In this document: piece by piece, positions 1 through 10,120 of the stretch
Numbering within the stretch: position 1 is the stretch's first letter
Layout of the letters: the number at the start of each line of letters is the position of its first letter
Assembly (NCBI GenBank): GCA_037952775.1
Contig: JBANAY010000003.1
Span: 26,722,001-26,786,000 of the forward strand
DNA from: Clonostachys chloroleuca
Lineage: Eukaryota > Ascomycota > Sordariomycetes > Hypocreales > Bionectriaceae
DNA length: 64,000 nt
Direction of reading: 5' to 3'
Translations under genes and position numbers: made by a program
The notes under the pieces: model-generated
What the model was told of the DNA's origin: nothing
The model's input: only the letters and a program-made list of their open reading frames with translations
Databases searched by the model: none

Positions 1-492
1 AATCTTCTAGTGACGTCCCTGGCTTGCATCCATCGGCATATGCCAACAACGTCTTGGAATTCTTGTTGAGCTTTGTGCTCTTCCTTGCATCGGTGACTAC
101 GGTCATACCCAACACAAGAGGCGGACCGAGAGCGACCGGCGCCAATGATACGGTGAGTTTTCTAAAGGAATCAGTTCCAAACACAACAGCTAACCCCCAA
201 ATGGGCATCCGACTTTCTGCTCGCAGCAAATATCTTAACCCTCATACGGCAAACATGGACGGTCGTCACCAATGGCATGGATGATATTCCTGTACTGATT
301 GATAAACGGCACCCAAGATATCCGCCGTACTTCTTCCTCATTTCGATGATCTTTGATGTCTGTTTTATGGCCATAGTAGTAACGCTTCTCTTCTTTAGTG
401 CCAGGTTTGGACTAAGAGGACGCGAGCAGATCGAGGAACGACGGCCAGTGTCTTTAGAACAGTATTCAGAGACCAGGGAGCATTTTGGGTAG
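1..492 (+). CDS. C-terminal part of an integral membrane protein (5' end outside window)
   Basis: The frame is open from the window edge to a TAG at 490-492. One small intron is likely, 153-189 (GTGAGT...CAG, 37 nt, short for a fungal intron). It joins two stretches in phase: the first has a hydrophobic segment (EFLLSFVLFLASVTTVI), the second has another (FLISMIFDVCFMAIVVTLLFF) followed by a basic cytosolic tail. The repeated TM pattern and the polar tail suggest the end of a multi-pass or two-TM protein. I do not recognise the family. The splice model is inferred only from phase and continuity, so a different exon boundary is possible. No function is assigned. Confidence 0.45.
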
Positions 493-1405
493 CATCTTAG
501 CCTGTCAATAGAGCCGAAAATGAATTTAAGATAATGGACTTATGCAATGCGATGTGCAGACTGCCGTGATCGAGCTAGTGCCGACATGTTCTTTTCCTAT
601 TTTCTTATGAATGGACTAACTGAAGCCGTGCCATACTGCAGTTGAGAGTAGCATTGTGATTCTTATGAGCTATGCGCCGGCTTTCCATCTCTTTGCAGCA
701 GACAGACTGGCAGTCCTAACTTAACATGAAGTAATCGGTGTACCAACGTTTGTGTACCATGCCCAGGCGTTTCAACCCATTCATTGAAGCTTCCTGAGGA
801 CTTCCACATGAAAGGAGGGATTAAAGTCACTACACACCATTATGTTGGACTTCAAGAGATGCGGGGGGTCCCATGAGCTTAGACGCATGGTTCATGTATT
901 GGTGAAGAGAAGGTTCAAACTACAGGCTAGGCTTTGTCCACGATATAATGTGTGAACAAGATTGGAAACTCGCCACATATCACTGTGATGAGAGGTCCAA
1001 ATTGCGATTCTTTTGCATAGTTGTTACTCTCTCGTTCCATATATACCCCCTGACAGTTTCTTCTAGGTGGATATTTGAAGGAGAAAAAGGGTATGTAATA
1101 TCTGCTACCCTGCCCATTGAGATATGTATGAAAAATGAGTGCAAATCTCATGAAATTCAAACAATCGTGTACTTATGCTACCAAATAAGGAATGCTTGAT
1201 TCTCACGTCAACATCCAGAGACATGATCAAGGCTAGGGCGGGCTCCAGGCTCCGATCGAAGTGGAGATGAAGCGGCGCCGCTAGCGGTCCATCGCCGACA
1301 GTTGCGTGAGTGTGTTTTCTGTGACTGGGTATTGTAGTCGGGGAGTTAGGAATTAAACATAGTGTTGCTTATAAATATTCTTATCCATCAGAGAGTTGAA
1401 TTGGG
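493..1405. other. Intergenic region, no gene seen
   Basis: The roughly 0.9 kb between the membrane-protein end and the SDR promoter holds only short ORFs on both strands, without family motifs or plausible splice partners. I see no RNA gene or repeat. Confidence 0.5.
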
Positions 1406-1411
1406 TATAAA
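1406..1411 (+). promoter_or_regulatory. TATA box of the SDR gene
   Basis: TATAAA lies 97 nt upstream of the SDR start codon and is followed by an A/C-rich leader (CAACACAATCAACACA) that runs to the ATG. Spacing and leader composition are typical of a fungal promoter and 5'UTR. Inferred from sequence only. Confidence 0.5.
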
Positions 1412-1502
1412 GTCGCCCGCGTTACCTGACGATACCTGGATTTCGTAGATCAACACAATCAACACAGATTCAACTAAGTCTGAATATCCAACAACATATA
1501 CA

Positions 1503-2321
1503 ATGTCGACTCCTTCAGCATTCAAATACCTGAACAAGCTTCAAGGCCAACGTGTACTTGTACTCGGTGGATCAAGTGGCATCGGATTCGCCGTGGCAGA
1601 GGCAGCAGTCGAACACGGTGTCAACGTCATCATCAGCAGCTCCAACCCAGCCAAGGTGCAGAACGCCATTGAAAGGCTCCGAAAACATGCACAGGAGACA
1701 CAAAATGCGCCTGATAGCGTCCGTGGACAGGCTTGCAATGTGGCCAACGCCGATACCGTGGAGAGAAACTTGATCGAACTCTTGGACTTCTCTACAGCCG
1801 AAGGCAAGCTCGACCACGTCGTCTACACCGCGGGAAATGGCATTTCCATCCCTATCCTTACCAACACCAGTCTTGATGAAATCTATGCAGCAAGCATTGT
1901 CCGACAACACGCCCCTATCTTGTTAGCAAAGCATCTCCCTAAATATGTTACCCAGAGCACCAGCAGCTCCTTTACCCTCACTAGCGGTAGCTATGCTCGG
2001 AGACCTGGGCAAAATTGGTCAATCATCGCGGGTATTGGAGCCGCGGTTGAAGGACTAACTCGAGGATTTGCGGTTGATATTAAGCCCATTCGTGTCAACG
2101 CGGTGAGACTTGGTATCATACCTACAGAGTTCTTTGAGCACATACCAGAGGAGCAGCGGCAGATTTTCATTGAGGCGTCGACGAGGGATAATGTCATGGG
2201 GAAACTTGGAAAGCCGGAGGAAGTAGCTGAAGCCTATTTATACTCGCTGAAGGATACTTTTACAACAGGTTCGGTCATCACTACCAATGGTGGACAACTG
2301 ATTGGCCGTAGCGATGAGTAG
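1503..2321 (+). CDS. Short-chain dehydrogenase/reductase-like protein with degenerate active site
   Basis: A 272-aa single-exon protein of SDR length. The N-terminal cofactor motif is clear (GGSSGIG, about residues 22-28) and the YTAGNG segment stands at the usual NNAG position. Downstream, VEGLTRGFAVDIKPIRVNAV matches the conserved helix and strand after the active site. The catalytic Tyr and Lys of the YxxxK motif are not visible: the aligned stretch reads IAGIGAAVEG. Either the protein belongs to an atypical SDR subfamily or it has lost oxidoreductase activity; the substrate is unknown. The start at 1503 has good context (ACAATGTCG) behind a TATA box. The gene is convergent with the Zn2Cys6 regulator that ends at 2502. 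Confidence 0.85.
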   Translation: MSTPSAFKYLNKLQGQRVLVLGGSSGIGFAVAEAAVEHGVNVIISSSNPAKVQNAIERLRKHAQETQNAPDSVRGQACNVANADTVERNLIELLDFSTAEGKLDHVVYTAGNGISIPILTNTSLDEIYAASIVRQHAPILLAKHLPKYVTQSTSSSFTLTSGSYARRPGQNWSIIAGIGAAVEGLTRGFAVDIKPIRVNAVRLGIIPTEFFEHIPEEQRQIFIEASTRDNVMGKLGKPEEVAEAYLYSLKDTFTTGSVITTNGGQLIGRSDE

Positions 2322-2501
2322 AAAGGGGGTTTGGAGACCTGTTCTTAAACATGACCTAGAGAGAAAGGAGAACTGTCAAAAGAGCTACATTTTATTTAGG
2401 ACACCGCGGAATCTCATGCCGTGAAGTTTACTGATTGAGTTATGATTAATCCATTCTACCCAATCCTGTCTTGATAGAAGAATTAAATCAGCCGTGTTCT
2501 C

Positions 2502-4331
2502 TTATGACGGCCACCGATCGCAGATGCGGAGCATGTCGAGTAATGAACCCGCTTTGGCAGCTCGGGAATGCTCCTCATCAATCGTCATGGAGCGAACAAA
2601 CGCATAATAGAATTGCTCCCCCGAACAACCTAGCGATACTTTGAAATGGCGGAAGATGTGGCAAAGAAGGTCAATATCAGCTTTTAGATTTTGACATCTA
2701 TATGAAGCCATGGAGGAATTCTCTGGTGGTCGGGAAGTCATATCATCGGACGATAGAATATACTCAATGATCAATATTCGACTACCGGTATATATTAGAG
2801 ACGCCAGGAAAGCATTGTCGGCAAAGTCGGTGGAGGATCTGCACATGTCGCGTAGCCCTGCCACAAGGTTCCGGGAGGCAGCAACACAATGAGGCCAATT
2901 TTTGGACATTCCGCTGGGCACATCAAAGCTTTCTCCATCAAGAAGAGGCTGATGATAAATAAAGGAAGACCGTGTTAGCTGTCATGATTGCATTGAGCCA
3001 GATCACAAGCTTGAAATCCTTGGGATCAGCAAAAGAAAGTTCTGTAGCCTCTGGAGGTATAAGAAGCCTGAGCCTTATTAGAGATGCACTCAAAGTGTCC
3101 AACACGGAAGTACCCTTGGTGTAGTCGAATTCATTTTGATAAATGTCGCTTCCAATACGTCCAAGGAGCATATATGCCGCTACAATAAATTGGCGAATAT
3201 TTGTATTGTTGCCTAGGCGACATTCTTTCTCTATTGCATCCATGAGCTTGTCGATATCTGAAGTGTAGCCAATATGCTCAATGTCGATTGGATCATCTTC
3301 ACTGGAAAAGATGTCGTCGGCCATGGGAAGATTGATATTCAGCTGCTGGTCATCAATGACGAGCGCTAGATCCAGCGAGCACAGTCCACGGTCGAAAATG
3401 AAGAGCATCCAGAGAGCCCGTCTACATTCTTCCTTTTTCATCCAGCTGTTTCCAACTTGAGATTGTAATTTTAGGGGTGTAGATCGAAGGTTCCCGTCCA
3501 ATCGTGCGCACCCTGCCACCACGGCAATTCTCCAGGCATCGCCAACTAACAACCATGACGTTGAGTATTCAGTGAATATATTGGCCTGGTAGATTATCAT
3601 AACGGCAGCCTGGAGAGTAGCGAGAACATCATCTGGAGAATGAAGGGATTTTGAAAGCGTCTCTCTTGCCATATCATACCAACTGCGCTGCAATTCCCTT
3701 ATGTCGGGATTAGTGTGTCTCGCGGCTGAGACGGCACAGATTGCGAACAGAAGCGCCTGTGAGCATCCTTGTGGACCTTTGCTGTTCAATTCTGCTAGAA
3801 AGCGGGATCTATGAAGGATTGGAATGTAAACGTATAATTTTTCGAAAAATATGTCGATCAGTTCTCGAAGAACACTTGGTGACGGCAGTGAAATCGGTTG
3901 ACGCGAGCTCATGAAAGGGGAACTAGGAGCTTGTTCTCGAGTTGTCTCGAAATCACTGAAAGCGGAAGGGTTTGTGATTCCAAACATTCCAGATTCAGTA
4001 TATTCTGAGGGAGCCTCAATTATTGGAAACTGGATGGTTGTAAGGGGGCGTTGAGGTTCAATGTTGGTAGAAATCGGACCATCCTCGAAGTCTGGATTGA
4101 GTGCCGGATTATCACCAGCCAGAAAACCCCAAGCCGGGCCAACAAAAGAAATTCTGTAGAGGCATATTTCACCTCTTCGGAGGCACGGTGAACAGCATGG
4201 ACGCTTGCCCTGGTGTGGTGTTTCAGGTCAATAGAGAAACCTACTAGGGAGCTGGATAGACTTACATCGCACTTCTTTTTCCTCGATCTGCAGCCAGTGC
4301 AGACATTCTCGGATTTCGCCAGAGACGGCAT
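2502..4331 (-). CDS. Zn2Cys6 transcription factor with fungal-specific TF domain (frame break near C terminus)
   Basis: Exon 1 (4331-4266) encodes MPSLAKSENV and the first half of the zinc cluster. A 56-nt intron (4265-4210, GTAAGT...CCAG) follows, and exon 2 from 4209 completes it: CTGCRSRKKKCD then GKRPCCSPCLRRGEIC, all six cysteines present. The middle part (SVLRELIDIFFEKLYVYIPI and RALWMLFIFDRGLCS) is the fungal-specific TF domain. Near 2949-2965 the frame changes: the first frame ends ANTVFLYLSSASS-stop, while the next frame continues HQPLLDGESFDV and runs to a stop at 2502. Splicing a 58-nt intron (3006-2949, GTGATC...GCTAAC...CAG) would restore the frame but remove a conserved-looking segment. 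A small insertion is the alternative. Target genes are unknown; it is convergent with the SDR gene. Confidence 0.75.
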
Positions 4332-5125
4332 CGTAGTGAGCCTTTCTAGTTTCCTCGGCTGTGATATGTTGATACCATCAATCTGTTGGAGAGCTCGAGA
4401 GAAGTGTCAGTGGATTGATTTGTCAGCCATCTCGTGGATTGCCCAGCTGTTCGAGCCAAGCATGCGAATACCCAATAACCAATGAATGAGCTCTATTTTA
4501 ATTGATTTTGACGCTTGAAAAAGCTTATTTATTTCTAACATTAGCTAATAGTATTTCATCAAATTAATTGGACAATATCGACCAGCCACGATGGTGGGCC
4601 GATCGATCGACACACGGTTGAAGAGTGAATGCAACTATTTGAGCAGGCTGCCTGGAATTGCCGCCCAAGTTTTTTTCATGTTTCATGTCATACTCATGTC
4701 TGTGGCAAACTTCTGAACACAGAAGCTCGAAGCTACCAACTGGATGGTTTGGTTAACGAAGGATTGACCTTGCCCAGTCGGAAAACCCGGATACATCCTG
4801 GCGAAGAAAGGGGCCTGGATGGCCCACACAACGATCTCAGAAGCCAATGGAGAGAGCCGCTTGGATGAACTGCAAGCGACAGGTCCAAGCGCGAAGTAAG
4901 ACAATTTGAAGCTGCCGGATCCGACTAATTTTGCTGGCCTTGGGCGCGCGTCCTTCGCTTCTCCCGATCGCAGTCTTCATTTCATCTCTTCAATTCTTAT
5001 TAATACTTGTATCGACGCTCATTTTCTCCCTGCTCGCCAACGGAAGACACGTTCGTTTCTCAGCTTCAGAACTTCGGAACTTCGCCACACTCGTTTCCTC
5101 ACTAATTCCACCAACCGCTCCAACA
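4332..5125. other. Intergenic region and pyrimidine-rich leader
   Basis: This is the upstream region of the minus-strand regulator and of the plus-strand GPI-type gene. The 150-200 nt before 5126 are C/T-rich (TCATTTCATCTCTTCAATTC), a common fungal 5'UTR feature. That stretch is in frame with the following gene and would encode a hydrophobic segment, but no ATG opens it. Confidence 0.5.
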
Positions 5126-5701
5126 ATGTCTGACACAATCACCACTTCGCTCCTCCTCAACGATTTCGGCATTCAGACACTGGTGGCCGACGTTCTGGGT
5201 GCCGACGCGACCGCAACTACCTATTTGCTGAACTGTCCCAGCGGCACCGACAGCAATGACTGCGGCATGTACAATGCTTCCGTTACTGTCGGGCCCTGGG
5301 CGAGCCAGACTCTCCCGTCGGGCGCCAAGGAGACTGGTAACTACGACTTCTCCATGTCAATGGACACCTTCCAGTTCTCCCTGCACTGCGAGATGAGCAA
5401 GACCGTCGCCCAAAAGTGCACCACTATCAACATCGGTGGCAACAATGACAACACCCCGACACTGACCATCTCGGCCAGCGAGCTTCAGGATTATGGCTTT
5501 ACCTATGTCCCCGTGACCATTACTGCCGGCCAGGACATTCTGAGCTCGGCAACTGCCAAGGCCACTGCAAGCGAGACCAAGGCTTCATCTTCAAGCAGCT
5601 CGGCCGATGCGAAGGAGACCGGCGCTGGCGCTACTCGTGCAGTTGGGATTCTCGCTGCCCTTTCTGTAGCTGTCCTCACGACAAGCGCATTGATACTGTG
5701 A
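5126..5701 (+). CDS. GPI-anchor-type cell-surface protein, signal peptide not seen
   Basis: A 191-aa protein starting MSDTITTSLLLNDFGIQ. It resembles fungal GPI-anchored wall proteins: an N-terminal part with paired cysteines (LLNCPSGTDSNDCG, later LHCEMSKTVAQKC), a Ser/Ala/Thr-rich stretch (about residues 145-170) and a hydrophobic C-terminal tail (VGILAALSVAVLTTSALIL) like a GPI-attachment signal. A normal secretory signal is missing from this ATG. The in-frame upstream sequence (4931-5125) contains a strongly hydrophobic run (LQFLLILVSTLIFSLL) but has no ATG, so the true N terminus may lie in an unrecognised upstream exon. The ATG at 5126 has good context (CAACAATGTC). Probable role: cell-wall or surface protein of unknown function. 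Confidence 0.7.
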   Translation: MSDTITTSLLLNDFGIQTLVADVLGADATATTYLLNCPSGTDSNDCGMYNASVTVGPWASQTLPSGAKETGNYDFSMSMDTFQFSLHCEMSKTVAQKCTTINIGGNNDNTPTLTISASELQDYGFTYVPVTITAGQDILSSATAKATASETKASSSSSSADAKETGAGATRAVGILAALSVAVLTTSALIL

Positions 5702-6218
5702 AGGGAATGAAATAAGCTGTTTCGGGATAATAAAATGGTGTGGGATAATTAGCGTGAGCGGTCTACCCAGATTCATTAATGTAGGTGTTTGATCTTGAAT
5801 ACCCTCCACTTCCTCCCTAGGCATGTTTATAATTATGAGTCGCCCTGTCAAATTGCTGCTCTGATTTAAAAGACATCGACTCCAAGTTTGGTGTCACTAA
5901 TGCTCGAAACTCATATAAAACCAGAATGAGTTCATAAGACCTGGCCTAAAGTTCCAAGACTAGAAATGAATTCAGTTATAGCCCGTTGTTGGTAGCAGGT
6001 TTTCCATGCTCACACTTCACTCACAAGTCTAAAAAAAGATTATGTTCACATGATGTAGGAAATAAGAAAGCTTGAAGCGTGAATTCAATGAGTCATCACA
6101 TGAAAGAACTGTTTTTACATATCATGTAAATGCTCTATCGCTGTTCTGAATTTTCTGACATTCTTTTGATATTATAGAAGTGCGGTTTAATGTGATAATC
6201 TTCGTACTGATTATCCGG
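5702..6218. other. Intergenic region between two convergent genes
   Basis: A/T-rich spacer holding the 3' ends of the GPI-type gene (plus) and the dehydrogenase-kinase gene (minus). No gene-like frame, repeat or RNA gene seen. Confidence 0.5.
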
Positions 6219-9200
6219 TTATTGTTGTACTGCCCAGCCCTCAACAACCTTAGCCAGAGTATTCTCCTCTCCTACATTCCCAGGAAAGACTACAAATGGA
6301 ACACCCCTATGTCGGCTGGTCTCTTCTTCGCACCTCCAAATCGGAACCCCAGGTGCAGCTTGACCAAGAATCCTAGCTCTTCGCATTCGCAAACCTTTCG
6401 TGGCTGCATCCGATGAGGTGATGCCACCCTTTGCAATGACATATCGTGGGCGGACAGTAATGTTTTCCAAGAGACTGACAAGCGCTACCGCAACTTCCGA
6501 GCCAATTTTTAGAGAAGTTAGAGCATCGTCAGTCTTAATTAGTGCTCGCGAAGTCATGACCAAGACGTCCTTTCCGGCCGAAATAAAGTCATTGGCCTGG
6601 CCAACTGCCATCTGAACAACCGCTTTGGCACTCTCCTTGGACTTGATAAGCTCGGGAACTTGGAGCTCGATGACAGCTAGCTTCTCGCCTCTCCTGCCAC
6701 GCAGAGCCTGCAGCTGCGCTGTCGTCTTCGGCACATAAGACCCTGCTAAGATTAACCCACCTGCGGAGGAGTTGTTAGCAAATGAAGACTTCTGGAGATC
6801 GTCCAAGGTCAATGGTGGAATGCTTCTGATCCCGAGTTTTGATGACACGAAGGCAGCAGCCGTTCGATATAAGTAACGACGCCCTTCAGCCTCGGCCGCC
6901 ATTAAACCTGAGACGAATACATCCATGTCAGAGTCGGCAACCGCATTGACGATGATCACATCGTCTGATCCACGCGGTCGACCCAGGAGCTTGCTCTTCA
7001 CTTGATTTGACCCTCCTTGTCGTATATCCTCGAGCGTGATGGATAAAAACGAGGAATCGCTGAATCGTGCGCCACATTTCTCCAGGATGTATTCCTTCAG
7101 GTCTGAGTTCTTATAGCCGAAGGTAGCATCTTGTGCGAAGGGGGTCTGCGCCGCTGGTACAAGGTGTTCTCCTTCCTGGATGTAGTGGATATCATTGATT
7201 GTGAAACGTCCTCCCTGACGGAAGAATGGTGCCAGCACCCATCCATCTGTCTTACCCAGAACCTCCTCTACGGCCTCAGGCTCTTCGGGCAAGTGCCCAC
7301 GGAGGGTTGAGTCGCCCCGGAGAACAATTTCGAAGTGCTGGTTGGTAAGCTTGGCAGCAAGGTTGATATTTTCGCAAATGCCCACGATGAGGGCTCGAGC
7401 CTCAATGGGAGGGAGAGCACGGCTATTCGTCAAAATGAAGAAGCCCCGTGATCCTGTTAGAAACTGTTCCTTCAAATTTTCGACATCCCAGATAGTAAGC
7501 ACATCAACATCATGACAAGTTTGTGTTCCTGTGGGATCATCATCAAGAACAACGAGAACGGGGACCTTGCCCTGTGCGACCTCTTTCGCTGTTGCGCTAA
7601 GCAGATCAACCTGATATTCTTGAGGAAGTGATTTGAAAACTTCTGCTGCGGGCTTAACTTGAACGTCTTCGTTGGTGTGCTTGGCTTGTGGTGGCTTTGA
7701 TGCGCTCTTGCTCACTGATGCCCCAGCTGACTCCCAGAGACGGCAAATACCAGCGTCAGCCTCTTTGGCCCAGCCTCTGGCAGCTCCGTCAAGATAAAGA
7801 GTATGCGCAGTGGAAGAGATTGGCGTGTATGAAGTAAGCCTCTTGGCCTCTGTTAGAACAATACCGAGATCCTTGACAAAGATGGCGAGGGCAGAGTGCG
7901 GAGTCCAATCGGCGTTTAGCATCTGGGGCACCCTGTTCTCAAACATCCAACTCCAAGCATGAGACTGGTTGAATAGCTCAAAGACAATCCTGGTATCAAG
8001 ACCAAGGTGTGATGCGAATGCCATGGCCTCAGCACTTGCAGCAATATGAACTCCGGCCAACAGCTGGTTGATCAGTTTCACGGACGAAGCAGCGCTGACG
8101 CCACCATTCACCCTGCAGATGTTGCTTTCAATTCCTGCCATAGCAAGAAGAGCGGAATGAGTAGCCTGGAGCGCCGAGTGGTGGCCTGAGCATATGATCT
8201 ACAGTAGGTTAGAGATTTGATCTTATGAGTGGCACGACGAGCTTACCGTCAACTGTCCCTGAGCGGCGCGTACTACGCCGCCACTTACGGGTGCATCAAC
8301 CAGCCTGATATCACGTCCTAAGCCATTAAGTCTCTGCTCTATCTCTTTGGCAAAAGATGGCGGTACTGTTGAACTGAGAACCACTGACGCCCCGTTGGGA
8401 AGCTCATCGGCAGCCTTTCCGGATCCAAATAGCACGTCTTCAACTTGAGCGGCGTTTTGTACAACAATGACTAGTACCTCTGAATCCTTGGCAGCTTCCG
8501 CCGGAGACGATGCTGCTATGGCATTGCCGCCAGCAGAAACGAATTTCTCAATGGAAGGAGGATAAGTGTCATACCCCTTCACGGAGGCAAACCCTCCTCG
8601 GACGAGTGAGCGAGCCATTCCCTGACCCATGGCGCCTAAGCCAATGACAGCAACATTGGAGACTTCGGAGGATGGTGGCGTTAAGAGAGCAGCGTGAGGA
8701 TCGTTCGCCGGTACAGGTGCTGGAGAACTCTGGGATTGTGCTGGGGCAAACAAGCGAACTAAACCAGCGGCGTTTTGATCGCCATACGATTGTGCGGCTC
8801 CCGAGAGGCAGATTTGTTCAGCCGTTGATCCCAAAGGTAACGGAAAATGAAGCTCTCTTGCGGCCACAATGGCGGAGCCCTGGATAAAGAGTTAGTGACA
8901 TCTTTGGTTCTACAATATGTAGAATAACTAACCAAGTTTTTGAGCAGAGCACTGAACGGAGACTCTGATTCCCACTGTTTTCTCAGCATAAGGGGAACAA
9001 GACTCTCGTATACTGTAGATCCACCAGCAGCATTTCGTACGATTTCGTATGCCTCTGAAAAGAGACCAGCCTTTTCAGCAAGTCCCGTGGCTTCGGCAGC
9101 AGTGACAGCGTGAATACCGATTAATAATTGACTGACTAGGGCCACTTTACTGGCTGAGCCTATGCCGCCGGGAATCACATGCAACCTGTTGGAAAGATCG

Positions 9201-9686
9201 TGAAGAAGGCTTTTTGATGCTGTGAGGGCCTCGTTGGTACCCGACACCCAAATGTTGACTGTGTCTTCGGCTGCCGTTTTGCCGCCATTCCTGGTATAAT
9301 AGTCAACAAGCAGGATGTCTGGCCTGCCTGCCTGAGCAATGCGCTGAGAAAGTGTGTCATAGTACTTGTGTGATACCGTGCTCAGAAGAAGCACTGCATT
9401 TTGTGGCAAGTCTGTTTCTATCAGAATATATAGCTTCAGGCCTTCCAATATGTTACTCACTTTTTAAGAAGTTGGGTTCTTCTTGAAACACAATTTCGTC
9501 AAGTTGTTGTAAGTCATCTGTGGCCAAAATAATGAAGTCGTTTTTGGCGACTTCTGTGATTAAAGAGTTGTCTTTCGCATTTAGTGATACATCGTAAGAA
9601 GACACCCTCCAATTGGAATTTACTCCAAGTCTGGAGCTAATCGAGGCGATAGCTGCGCCAGCAGCAATAACTCCAACAGAAGTCAT
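6219..9686 (-). CDS. Fusion enzyme: two LtnD/3-hydroxyisobutyrate-type dehydrogenase units plus four-carbon acid-sugar kinase (DUF1537/OtnK)
   Basis: Four exons (9686-9461, 9417-8933, 8879-8247, 8198-6219) with GT-AG introns of 43, 53 and 48 nt give a 1107-aa protein; all phases agree. Residues about 1-300 form a first NAD-dependent beta-hydroxyacid dehydrogenase unit with a degenerate Rossmann motif (VGVIAAGAAIAS) and a substrate-site lysine region (GGIGSASKVALVSQ). Residues about 312-600 form a second unit with an intact motif (VAVIGLGAMGQGMA), DAPVSGGVVRAAQG and VKLINQLLAG. From about residue 660 the four-carbon acid-sugar kinase follows: VLDDDPTGTQT, ILTNSRAL, LRGDSTLRGH, then KGGITSSD and VVFPGNVGEENTL. 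In bacteria LtnD oxidises threonate and OtnK phosphorylates 3-oxo-tetronate, so one polypeptide may do both. No aldolase/decarboxylase domain is attached. The adjacent regulator and transporter support a catabolic role. Confidence 0.88.
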
Positions 9687-9712
9687 GATTTCGCTTTGTC
9701 TAGGATTATGGA

Positions 9713-10054
9713 TCAAGCTCCCTCAACACACATCCTACTTGGCATGTCTCGTACAATATCACTTTTAAGTCGTCCCGAACTCGGAAAAGCTCCGAGGGTG
9801 GCAACTCCTAACTTATTTGCGCTTGAGATCTCGGACTCGGTCGTGAAGACTATCCCCACAGCACTAGCATTCAAAGCATGATAACGATCCACATATGCAC
9901 GGAGTGAAGTCCACTCTTCATTACTTATATTGGCAGCTGATCCATACTGTGTGATGGGTTGGGCGGTGTTCCATCCGCGCAACATTTTAGAGTCCTCTTT
10001 CATGTATAGACGGCCCGAGCTCCGTCCACGGCCTTTCACCCGCACCTGAAGCAT
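9713..10054 (-). CDS. Small hypothetical protein directly upstream of the dehydrogenase-kinase gene
   Basis: A 113-aa frame on the same strand as the fusion enzyme, stopping 27 nt before its ATG (9686). The start at 10054 is ATG; an internal ATG at 10006 (MKEDSKMLRGW) is an alternative. The central part looks like ordinary coding sequence (EEWTSLRAYVDRYHALNASA and GVATLGAFPSSGRLKSDIV). I do not recognise the family. The gap is too small for a separate promoter, so it could be an upstream exon of the fusion enzyme through a splice I could not place in phase, the decayed end of another gene, or an upstream ORF of the same transcript. Confidence 0.4.
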   Translation of the reverse strand: MLQVRVKGRGRSSGRLYMKEDSKMLRGWNTAQPITQYGSAANISNEEWTSLRAYVDRYHALNASAVGIVFTTESEISSANKLGVATLGAFPSSGRLKSDIVRDMPSRMCVEGA

Positions 10055-10120
10055 TGAGCCCTTTGACTGTCACAAATTACGGTAGATCTTTACTCAAAAT
10101 CTTACGACCCGCTTAACAAG
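10055..10120. promoter_or_regulatory. Short divergent promoter region
   Basis: Only 66 bp separate the minus-strand ORF start (10054) from the regulator's ATG (10121). The two directions must share control sequences or reach into each other's coding sequence. This divergent arrangement is often seen between a pathway regulator and its target genes; that reading is inference. Confidence 0.35.
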
